From Alphaproteobacteria bacterium (lineage in GTDB: Bacteria > Pseudomonadota > Alphaproteobacteria > Caedimonadales > UBA9215): a DNA stretch of 64,000 nt. The DNA lies in NCBI GenBank assembly GCA_009993885.1, contig JAACSN010000001.1:62001-126000 (forward strand), given 5' to 3'. The translations under genes and the position numbers were made by a program. The notes under the pieces are model-generated. The model searched no databases. It was not told the DNA's origin and saw nothing but the letters and a program-made list of their open reading frames with translations. Each line of letters opens with the position of its first letter. Positions within the stretch are counted from its first letter, which is position 1. This document shows positions 28,300 to 35,033 of the stretch, piece by piece.

Positions 28300-30132
28300 A
28301 TGAGTCAATTTATGTTTCGTTTTTTTTATGCTTTTATGGGAGGAAGCCTTTTTGCGGTGCAACTTCTCTTACTTAACCCTTTTAACAAGTGTGAGGCTAA
28401 ACCGCAGACTTCTATGGCTCTTTACGGAAAAGCCAAGCATCATGACGGTTTTACCCACTATGAACATGTTAATCCCGATGCTCCCAAAGAGGGTAAGGTT
28501 AATTTGTCGATTTCGGGAACGTTTGATTCCTTAAACCCTTTTGTGATTAAAGGAATTCCCGCGGCCGGCTTGAGTGTTTTATATCCGGATCTTTTTTATG
28601 TCACGCTTATGGATCACTCTCCCCACGAGCATTTTAGCCAATACGCTTATTTAGCCGAAACCGTTGACCTTGCCGAGGATCATTTATCTGTTACTTTTCG
28701 AGTTCGTCAAGATGCCACGTTTCATGACGGCTCGGCCATTACGGCCGAAGATGTTGTTTTTAGCTTTAATACCCTGCGACAAGAAGGTTCGCCCCTTTAT
28801 GCTCAATATTACGGGGATGTCGTAAAGGTTGAGGCTCTTGACCGATACCAAGTGAAATTTTCATTCAAAGATGCAGAAAATAAAGAGCTACCCCTTTTAT
28901 TGGGACATTTTCCTATTTTCTCAAAAGCATATTATTCAAAAAATAAGTTTGATAGCGCCTCTGATAAAATTCCGTTGGGAAACGGGCCTTACCGTATTGT
29001 AGATGTTGATGCGGGGCGCTCTATTACCTATGAGCGTGTGAAGAATTGGTGGGGTGAAAATTTGCCTGTTGCCAAGGGACGTTATAACTTTGATCAAGTG
29101 CGTTATATTTATTTCAGGGATCCTGAAGTTGCTTTTGAGGCCTTTAAAAGTAAGAATTATGATTTTCGTGTAGAAAATAAAATCAAAAATTGGGTGCTGA
29201 ATTATAATTTTGAGGCAGTAAAAGAAGGTAAGGTGCACAAAATTGAAACACCCTTTGTGCAAGCGGGTATCATGCAAGGGTTGGTGATGAATACGCGAAG
29301 AGAGATTTTTGCAGATACGCGGGTGCGTCAAGCTCTGACTCTGGCTTTTGACTTTGAATGGCTCAATGATAATTATTTTTATAACAAGTATGAGCGTATT
29401 GACAGTTATTTTTGGGGGCTTGACTTAGCCTCATCCGGGCTGCCGACAGAAGCCGAAAAAGCACTTCTCGAGCCTTTTAAAGACCAAGTCCCTGCGGATC
29501 TTTTTACAACCCCGTACACATTGCCTAAGACGGACGGTAGCGGCCAAAATCGCCAAGCTCTTCGTCAAGCAAAAGCGCTTCTAAAAGAGGCAGGATGGGA
29601 TGTAACGGACGGCGTTTTGAAAAATAGTAAAACCGGTAAGATATTTCAATTTGACCTTCTCCTTTCTAATATGAGTATGACGGGACTATTGAATGCTTAT
29701 CTTAAAAACCTTAAACGCCTTGGTATTCAAGCTAAGTTTCGCGTGGTTGATACGGCCCAATATACGTCCCGTGTGGAAGATTTTGATTATGATATGATTA
29801 TGACGGTTACGGCTCAATCGCCGTCTCCCGGAAATGAACAAAGAGAATTTTGGGGTTCTTATGTGGCAAATTCAAAGGGGAGTCGGAATTATGCAGGGGT
29901 TAGAGATCCCGTTGTGGATGCGTTGGTTGAAAAGCTTATTGATGCGACGGATCGTGAGACCCTCGTTACGGTTGTGAAAGCCCTTGATCGTGTTCTTTTA
30001 CGGGGGCATTACGTTGTGCCGTTGTGGGGCTCTTCAAAGCTTCGCATGGCCTATTGGAATAATCTTAAAAACACAGGGAAATTCCCAAAATATAATGTTG
30101 ATTTTTTTGCTTGGTGGGTTGATAAAGAGTAG
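28300..30132 (+). CDS. Family 5 extracellular solute-binding protein (YejA-like)
   Basis: 610 residues. A signal peptide covers about residues 5-33. The mature protein follows the SBP_bac_5 pattern: LYGKAKHHDGFTHYEHVNPD at the N-terminus, FRVRQDATFHDGSAITAEDVVFSFN, VRQALTLAFDFEWLN and the C-terminal HYVVPLWGSSK. YejA-type proteins carry peptides to YejBEF importers; the permease and ATPase genes are not here. MFRFFY at 28312 is an alternative start. No strong ribosome-binding site is visible for either. Confidence 0.9.
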   Translation: MSQFMFRFFYAFMGGSLFAVQLLLLNPFNKCEAKPQTSMALYGKAKHHDGFTHYEHVNPDAPKEGKVNLSISGTFDSLNPFVIKGIPAAGLSVLYPDLFYVTLMDHSPHEHFSQYAYLAETVDLAEDHLSVTFRVRQDATFHDGSAITAEDVVFSFNTLRQEGSPLYAQYYGDVVKVEALDRYQVKFSFKDAENKELPLLLGHFPIFSKAYYSKNKFDSASDKIPLGNGPYRIVDVDAGRSITYERVKNWWGENLPVAKGRYNFDQVRYIYFRDPEVAFEAFKSKNYDFRVENKIKNWVLNYNFEAVKEGKVHKIETPFVQAGIMQGLVMNTRREIFADTRVRQALTLAFDFEWLNDNYFYNKYERIDSYFWGLDLASSGLPTEAEKALLEPFKDQVPADLFTTPYTLPKTDGSGQNRQALRQAKALLKEAGWDVTDGVLKNSKTGKIFQFDLLLSNMSMTGLLNAYLKNLKRLGIQAKFRVVDTAQYTSRVEDFDYDMIMTVTAQSPSPGNEQREFWGSYVANSKGSRNYAGVRDPVVDALVEKLIDATDRETLVTVVKALDRVLLRGHYVVPLWGSSKLRMAYWNNLKNTGKFPKYNVDFFAWWVDKE

Positions 30133-30211
30133 AACTTGGCTTTTTGACGGATATTTCCCCAAAGAACCATTGACCTTTTTGAAAAAGTTGATTATGTTGA
30201 TGAAATCTTGA

Positions 30212-30287
30212 GGGCGCTTAGCTCAGTCGGTAGAGCATCTGACTTTTAATCAGAGGGTCACAGGTTCGAATCCTGTAGCGCCCACCA
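30212..30287 (+). tRNA. tRNA-Lys (anticodon UUU)
   Basis: Cloverleaf with acceptor GGGCGCT/AGCGCCC, D-arm AGCTCAGTCGGTAGAGC, anticodon stem TCTGA/TCAGA with TTT at 30245-30247, T-arm CAGGTTCGAATCCTG and encoded CCA. The flanks CTTGAGG (30207-30213) and CCTCAAG (30292-30298) are complementary and extend the acceptor side, perhaps for processing. Confidence 0.97.
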
Positions 30288-30350
30288 CTATCCTCAAGGT
30301 TTCACTGTTGTTTTTAAGCTACTATAACTTAAAGTATAGGGAAGCGAAAC

Positions 30351-30806
30351 ATGACACTCACTGTCGGGAACAAAGTTCCCTATTTTAAATCACCGATTTC
30401 AGAAGACCGTTTTCTTTCACCCGATGATTTTAAGGGTCAAAAGTTGGTTATTTATTTTTATCCCAAAGATAATACCCCGGGGTGTACAACCGAATCAGCA
30501 GATTTTAGAGATCATAAAGAAGCCTTTGAGGCTAAAAAAACAGCGATTATAGGGATTTCTAAGGATTCTTTAAAGAAGCATAAAAATTTCTCAGATAAGT
30601 TAGCTCTTAATTTTCCCCTTGTTTCTGACGAGGGCGGGCAAGTATGCGAAGATTTTGGCGTATGGGTTGAAAAAAGTATGTATGGGAAAAAGTACAAGGG
30701 CATTGAGCGATCAACTTTTTTGGTGAATGAAACCGGACATATAGAAAAAATTTGGCGAAAGGTAAAAGTCACAGGGCATGTGAAAGAGGTCTTAGAAGCC
30801 TTATAA
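30351..30806 (+). CDS. bcp: Thioredoxin-dependent peroxiredoxin (Bcp/PrxQ family)
   Basis: 151 residues. AhpC/TSA fold with FYPKDNTPGCTTES, in which Cys is the peroxidatic residue (about 46) and which lacks the resolving Cys five positions later that some Bcp proteins have. Also KLVIYFYPKD and FGVW. It reduces H2O2 and organic peroxides using thioredoxin (trxA at 34654). Starts 63 bases after tRNA-Lys. Confidence 0.94.
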   Translation: MTLTVGNKVPYFKSPISEDRFLSPDDFKGQKLVIYFYPKDNTPGCTTESADFRDHKEAFEAKKTAIIGISKDSLKKHKNFSDKLALNFPLVSDEGGQVCEDFGVWVEKSMYGKKYKGIERSTFLVNETGHIEKIWRKVKVTGHVKEVLEAL

Positions 30807-30885
30807 AAAACGATTTAGCCATAAACCCAAACGAATTCTTAAAGGAGTCTTTCAAGGGATTTTGGCGACATACCTTTAAATACGC

Positions 30886-31053
30886 TTACCCCTCGATGAA
30901 CGGGAAATTTTTTCGAAAGCGTTCCACAATCTGAAGGTTACGCTTTAAAGCATTAAGAGCAGCCTTTTTAGAAACATCCTCTTCTCGCCCGGCACCAAAC
31001 AGATGCGATAGAACTTTTTCAAGTGCTGTAAAATTTTGTAGGGGTATTGCTTT
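30886..31053 (-). pseudogene. Possible gene remnant, unidentified
   Basis: A minus-strand frame of 55 residues without a plausible start reads naturally as protein: ALEKVLSHLFGAG, REEDVSKKAALNALKRN, LQIVERFRKNFPFIEG then stop, with amphipathic helices. It sits in the 325-base gap between bcp and the entericidin-like gene and appears to be the C-terminal end of a lost gene. I cannot name the family and it could be chance. Nothing else is visible in the gap. Confidence 0.3.
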
Positions 31054-31131
31054 TCATTGCAGAAAGGGAAATAATTATGCTGCAATGTTTTAAAATCCAT
31101 TAAAAAGTCAACTAACAATAAGGAAAACATC

Positions 31132-31269
31132 ATGCGCAAATGTTTCATAATCACCTTTTCTCTAATTTCTCTTTTATCTTTAACAGCCTGTAACACAATG
31201 GAAGGGCTTGGCGAAGATATTAAAAAAGGTGGCGAAAAGCTAGAAGAGGCTGCTAAAAGTAATAAATAG
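31132..31269 (+). CDS. Entericidin-like small lipoprotein
   Basis: 45 residues. Signal peptide with lipobox L-T-A-C (Cys20), then N-T-M-E-G-L-G-E-D-I-K-K-G-G-E-K-L-E-E-A. The pattern Cys-N-T-x-x-G-x-G-x-D-I-x-x-x-G-x-x-L-x-x-A is that of the entericidin (EcnA/EcnB) family, very small outer-membrane lipoproteins found widely in Proteobacteria. An AAGGA site precedes the ATG. Role here is unknown; not proof of a toxin-antidote pair, since only one is present. Confidence 0.88.
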   Translation: MRKCFIITFSLISLLSLTACNTMEGLGEDIKKGGEKLEEAAKSNK

Positions 31270-31383
31270 GTTTTGAAACCTATTTTTATCTCTTGCCATA
31301 AAAACAAAAGAAGAGAGCTTTTTTGTTTGTCGGGGAAAAGGGGGAATGCGGAATACCCCCTAAACTGTTATTTTTGACTTAGG

Positions 31384-31584
31384 CTACTTCCTTGAGAGTT
31401 TTTTATAAATATCATCGTCATTTCTTTTTCAGATGAGGATAAATAGAAACATTGTATCATTTTCAATCTCATATATTACTCGGTACTCCCCAACGTCTGC
31501 CCTAAAATAGGGCGTATTCTCTTTCTGCATCTTTGAGGGAGAGTTTCGGATAGACCTCAAGGCTTCATGTGTGGGTAGGGAGCC
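31384..31584 (-). pseudogene. RelE/ParE-like toxin remnant with in-frame stop
   Basis: The minus-strand frame reads S-L-P-T-H-E-A-L-R-S-I-R-N, then FRADVGEYRVIYEIEND and FLFILI, an in-frame TGA (31429-31431), then K-R-N-D-D-D-I-Y-K-K-L. The VGEYRVIYEI strand and the final R-x-D-x-Y-K-K-L helix are the C-terminal signature of RelE/ParE-fold toxins. Stop and missing N-terminus make it non-functional. No antitoxin gene is visible. It accounts for about half of the 400-base gap before the next gene. Confidence 0.55.
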
Positions 31585-31612
31585 TTAACGTCTAAGTGAG
31601 TCTTTATAAAAA

Positions 31613-31641
31613 TTGACAAAATTGTTTTATTTTGGTATTGG
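31613..31641 (+). promoter_or_regulatory. Candidate promoter for the Tgl-like gene
   Basis: TTGACA (31613-31618), 17-base spacer, TATTGG (31636-31641), about 28 bases before the start codon. The -35 is perfect, the -10 poor; TATAGT at 31643 is an alternative with bad spacing. Confidence 0.4.
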
Positions 31642-31669
31642 ATATAGTTAATTAAATTAAGGTTCAATT

Positions 31670-32593
31670 ATGATAAACAAATATATAGTATTTTTATTTG
31701 CCTCGTTAGTATTTTTTTCAAATGATTCAAAATCCTGCCTCCGGCACCCTTCTTATTACGGCGTGCAAGAATTAACTCAAGCAGAAATAAACGCCGGAGT
31801 TATAGAAACCGCAACGAGGGTCTACAGTGACATTAATACCCACCATATATACCCTACCCATGAAGAAACAATAATTTCTCTACATAAATCTTGGGAAGCC
31901 AAATACATCACAAGCGTAGGAATTGATGGAACCGGAAAAAAGGTTACAATGAATGTTCCAACCCTAACCCACACAGGCAGCCTAAATCAATTTGGAGATG
32001 ATTTGGAAGAGCTTGTTAAAACAGACGGGTGTGTACTTGAATGCACCATTGCCCTCCAAATCACACAAATTTTATGCTTGCGTGACTTGTTAGGGGGAGA
32101 TAACTTTAATGCCTACGTGGCTCTCATGCTCGATAGATTACAAGAAGAGAAGCTTTCTATAGATGATCTATTCGGCTCCCTATGCCCTCCATTTTTTAAT
32201 ACGTTTGAAGGCGCAAAGGAAATTCCAGGTTCAATTACTTATCTCACAAACGTAGTACTATATAAAAATTTTAAACCTAGCGGCAATGGACGAGGATCAA
32301 ATGTCTTTTGTGTGGGAGATAATGCTTACCTTGGTTTCAGTGGGATCTATGCTAAGGGACCACAGGATTTGCGAACCATAGAAGATCAAGATTTAGAGTT
32401 ATTTACAAGAACATGTGATCTACAAGAAAATGAAGAAATGCATAAAATATTCAGTCAACATTACAGTTCACATCCTGAAGAATTTTATGTTGATCGTGCA
32501 AGAGATCAATGTTTAATACAGTTTTATCAAATTTTTGACGAAGAGCTAATTAATGACTTCAGAAAGTGGCAACATATAGACATTAACTTTTAG
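31670..32593 (+). CDS. Secreted Tgl-like transglutaminase-family protein
   Basis: 307 residues with a Sec signal peptide (YIVFLFASLVFFSNDSKS). The central part resembles Bacillus Tgl (GerQ-crosslinking transglutaminase): ECTIALQI near Glu124-Cys125 matches the ECATA nucleophile segment, followed by D-L-L-G-G-D-N-F-N-A like D-x-I-G-E-D-K-F-N-A, and later YLTNVVLYKNFKPSG, RGSNVFCVGD and YLGFSGIY match the YFKNP, RGENVILLG and YFAHGLGI region. The second catalytic Glu (in RGEN) is Ser here. Exported, AT-rich, and between decayed genes, it looks acquired and could modify envelope or host proteins. The comparison is from memory. Confidence 0.6.
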   Translation: MINKYIVFLFASLVFFSNDSKSCLRHPSYYGVQELTQAEINAGVIETATRVYSDINTHHIYPTHEETIISLHKSWEAKYITSVGIDGTGKKVTMNVPTLTHTGSLNQFGDDLEELVKTDGCVLECTIALQITQILCLRDLLGGDNFNAYVALMLDRLQEEKLSIDDLFGSLCPPFFNTFEGAKEIPGSITYLTNVVLYKNFKPSGNGRGSNVFCVGDNAYLGFSGIYAKGPQDLRTIEDQDLELFTRTCDLQENEEMHKIFSQHYSSHPEEFYVDRARDQCLIQFYQIFDEELINDFRKWQHIDINF

Positions 32594-32638
32594 GGGTTTT
32601 ACCGGATAAGACGGTCAAGGGGGATAAAGCCAATTGCC

Positions 32639-32920
32639 TTAGAAAAGCTTTGTTACTTTTCGGATAAAGAATTTAAAGGAAAATTTGATGAAGGCAAATT
32701 TCATCAAAAGGTTTAACCCGGTTTTCTGCCCTTTCCTGCAAACCAGCCCTTTTTCTTTAGTTTCAACAGCCGTATAACTTTTTAGCTTAGTAGGTAAAAA
32801 CCCTGAAGTTGCAGGCACTTTACCGTCATTATGGGCCATAATTCGTTGTTTTAGGTTACGGCTAAAGCCAACGTAAATATTGTCATTTGATAATTCTAAA
32901 AAATAAACATAATGCGTAAT
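32639..32920 (-). pseudogene. GIY-YIG nuclease (UPF0213-like) remnant
   Basis: Minus-strand frame: HYVYFLELSNDNIYVGFS, RNLKQRIMAHNDG, KVPATSGFLPTKLKSYTAV, ETKEK. That is the N-terminal GIY-YIG module (Y-V-Y then Y-V-G, Arg, His, Asn). No in-frame ATG precedes HYVYFL, and after ETKEK the expected A-x-x-x-E-K-x-L-K helix is lost. A start at the internal Met would remove the catalytic strands. With the hairpin below it accounts for most of the 416 bases between the Tgl-like gene and tRNA-Ser. Confidence 0.55.
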
Positions 32921-32971
32921 TCTAAAGTCTCGCTACGCGAAAGCTTCGTGAGGCATCTCTACTTCTACCTC

Positions 32972-32994
32972 ACTTCCGGCGTGCCGCCCGAAGT
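32972..32994. repeat. REP-like imperfect palindrome near tRNA-Ser
   Basis: ACTTC-c-GGCG-tgc-CGCC-c-GAAGT is a GC-rich inverted repeat in an AT-rich intergenic setting, just downstream of the tRNA-Ser 3' end. It may be the tRNA terminator (it lacks a T run) or a mobile palindromic element. I did not find another copy in the window by eye. Confidence 0.35.
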
Positions 32995-33009
32995 TCGAAG
33001 GACGTAGGG

Positions 33010-33099
33010 TGGCGGAGAGAGCGGGATTCGAACCCGCGATACGGTTGCCCGCATACACGAATTCCAATCGTGCGCCTTCAACCACTCGGCCACCTCTCC
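33010..33099 (-). tRNA. tRNA-Ser (anticodon GGA)
   Basis: Class II tRNA with long variable arm. Acceptor GGAGAGG/TCTCTCC, discriminator G, encoded CCA (33010-33012), D-arm TGGCCGAGTGG, anticodon stem CACGA/TCGTG with GGA opposite 33063-33065, T-arm GCGGGTTCGAATCCCGC. Confidence 0.96.
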
Positions 33100-33304
33100 G
33101 TGACACAAAATAATCTGCCCTCTATTAAGGCAGGGATACGTTAGCATCAGAAATAGCGAATCTCTCGTTTATTGTCAATGCATTTCATCTTAGAATCGCC
33201 GTGCTTAAATTCTTTTGAGGCTTTTCTAAAAAAGAATCACGGTAGCCTTTGAAAAGGCTTTATAAAACGGGGCTTGCTCTTTTTTAACGCAAATCGGCCG
33301 AAAA

Positions 33305-33514
33305 CTAAGCCTTTTTCAAATAGCAGGTTTTAAGAACGATCTGAGATTTACCCTGCTTACATTCTATTTCATCTTCATTATAGGTTAGGCGAATGTTTTT
33401 AATCAGCGTACCTCTTTTAAGATTAAGAGAAGAACCTTTAACTTTAAGGTCTCTGATCAATGTGACGCTATCGCCGTCTTGTAAAAGCGTTCCGTTACTG
33501 TCTTTCGTTTCCAT
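33305..33514 (-). CDS. PhnA-domain (YjdM C-terminal type) protein
   Basis: 69 residues: V-K-D-S-N-G-T-L-L-like METKDSNGTLLQDGDSVTLI, then DLKVKGSSLNLKRGTLIKNI and LKTCYLKKA, the small beta-barrel PhnA domain. The N-terminal zinc ribbon of full-length YjdM is absent, a common short form. Despite the name, the family is not shown to be needed for phosphonate use. Stand-alone, 29 bases after the epimerase stop. Confidence 0.88.
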   Translation of the reverse strand: METKDSNGTLLQDGDSVTLIRDLKVKGSSLNLKRGTLIKNIRLTYNEDEIECKQGKSQIVLKTCYLKKA

Positions 33515-33543
33515 TCTTTTCTCTCTCGTTTATGTTGAACAGG

Positions 33544-34524
33544 CTAGACGTAGTATTCTTTGTACCAGTCTATAAAATACTTTAGCCCTTCGCGCATATT
33601 TGTTTTAGGCTCAAAACCAAGATCTTTTTGAGTGCTCTCAATATCGGCAATAGTTTCTTTCACATCACCGGGTTGCAACGGCATCAAATTGATTTTTGCT
33701 TTGCACCCTATGTATTCTTCAAGGGTATGGATAAAATCCGTTAATTCTTCCGAGCGATTATTGCCGATATTATATAAAGCAAACGGCGGTTCCCCTGCTG
33801 AAGGCGCTTTGGCAGGTTTATCAAGAGCTCCCAAAACACCTTGGACGATATCATCAATGTAGGTAAAATTGCGACGCATTTTACCTTGGTTGTAAACGTC
33901 TATTTTCTTGCCGGCCAAGATATTTTTAGCAAAAATAAACGCTGCCATATCAGGGCGTCCCCAAGGGCCGTAAACCGTAAAGAAACGAAGACCGGTTGTC
34001 GGGATTTGAAAAAGATGGCTATAGGTGCGGGCAATTAGCTCATTGGAAGCTTTTGTTGCGGCATATAAAGAAATAGGCTTTTCGATTCGATCACCGACAG
34101 AGCTTGGCTTTTTTTTATTGGCTCCGTAAACAGACGAACTGCTCGCATACACAAAATGCTTTAACTCGGTTAAGGCCTTAGCGCTTTCAAGGAGGGTGAC
34201 AAAGCCCGTCAAATTAGCGTGAACATAGGCATAAGGATCAATCAAAGAATACCGCACACCCGCCTGAGCCGCGAGATTAATAAGGCCGGCTATATCCTTA
34301 TGTTTCCGAAAAAGGGCTTCGATACAAGAACGGTCGGCAATATCGCCCTTAATAAAGGTAAAACCTTTCTCTTTTTCTAATTCCTTAAGCCGTGCCTCTT
34401 TGAGGGTGACGTCATAGTACTCGTTCATACTATCGATACCGACAACTTCATCGCCCCGATCCAGCAATGCCTTTGACGTATGGTAGCCGATAAAACCGGC
34501 AACGCCGGTGACAAAAACTTTCAT
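33544..34524 (-). CDS. NAD-dependent sugar epimerase (UDP-glucuronate 4-epimerase-like)
   Basis: 326 residues. Extended SDR fold: N-terminal GVAGFIGYHTSKALLDRGDEV (GxxGxxG), catalytic ASSSSVYG and Y-A-A-T-K (Tyr-x-x-x-Lys), and RFFTVYGPWGRPDMA, which together with the length and NEYYDVTLKEARL insertion fit CapI/WcaG-type UDP-glucuronate 4-epimerases. It would make UDP-galacturonate for capsule or LPS. No glycosyltransferases adjoin it, so the sink is unknown. Confidence 0.87.
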   Translation of the reverse strand: MKVFVTGVAGFIGYHTSKALLDRGDEVVGIDSMNEYYDVTLKEARLKELEKEKGFTFIKGDIADRSCIEALFRKHKDIAGLINLAAQAGVRYSLIDPYAYVHANLTGFVTLLESAKALTELKHFVYASSSSVYGANKKKPSSVGDRIEKPISLYAATKASNELIARTYSHLFQIPTTGLRFFTVYGPWGRPDMAAFIFAKNILAGKKIDVYNQGKMRRNFTYIDDIVQGVLGALDKPAKAPSAGEPPFALYNIGNNRSEELTDFIHTLEEYIGCKAKINLMPLQPGDVKETIADIESTQKDLGFEPKTNMREGLKYFIDWYKEYYV

Positions 34525-34653
34525 GATTTATCTCTATTTGTAAACACTATATTTATAAGGAAGAAAGGCACAAAAAGCAAGTTCTCCATTGATGAATCTC
34601 CCGTCATCCTTTAAACTGAATTAAGATCAAAACAAACGAGGATATTTTTCACC

Positions 34654-34974
34654 ATGACAGTCCATTCTGCTACCGATACAACTTTTGACGCCGAAGTCCT
34701 TAAAAACAACACACTTGTTCTTGTGGATTTTTGGGCCGAATGGTGCGGTCCCTGTCGAGCCGTTGCCCCTATTCTTGAAGAACTTTCTAATGATTTTGAA
34801 GGTCGTGTAAAAATTGTTAAAGTGAATATCGATGAAAATCCCGATACGCCCGTCAAACACGGTGTGCGCAGTATCCCGACACTTATGATTTTTAAGGGCG
34901 GTCAGGTTCTTGAAACTCAGGTTGGAGTTTTGCCAAAGCAAGCCTTAACCGATTGGCTGAATCGGTCTTTATAG
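34654..34974 (+). CDS. trxA: Thioredoxin
   Basis: 106 residues. Trx fold with VDFWAEWCGPCRAVAPIL containing the WCGPC redox site, cis-Pro in SIPTLMIFKGG and the C-terminal helix. Standard length. It reduces disulfides, ribonucleotide reductase and Bcp-type peroxiredoxin (bcp at 30351). A kinase gene starts 60 bases downstream. Confidence 0.97.
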   Translation: MTVHSATDTTFDAEVLKNNTLVLVDFWAEWCGPCRAVAPILEELSNDFEGRVKIVKVNIDENPDTPVKHGVRSIPTLMIFKGGQVLETQVGVLPKQALTDWLNRSL

Positions 34975-35033
34975 TTCCTTTAAGCACTAAAAAACCGCAG
35001 TCGGACTGTATTGACCGAAAAGGGAGATGAACG

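Noticed and set aside
32965-33147. A 60-codon minus-strand frame over tRNA-Ser
   Set aside because: It is the translated tRNA itself; no protein-like features outside the tRNA.
34613-34630. CtrA box before trxA
   Set aside because: Spacing between the TTAA halves is six, not seven.
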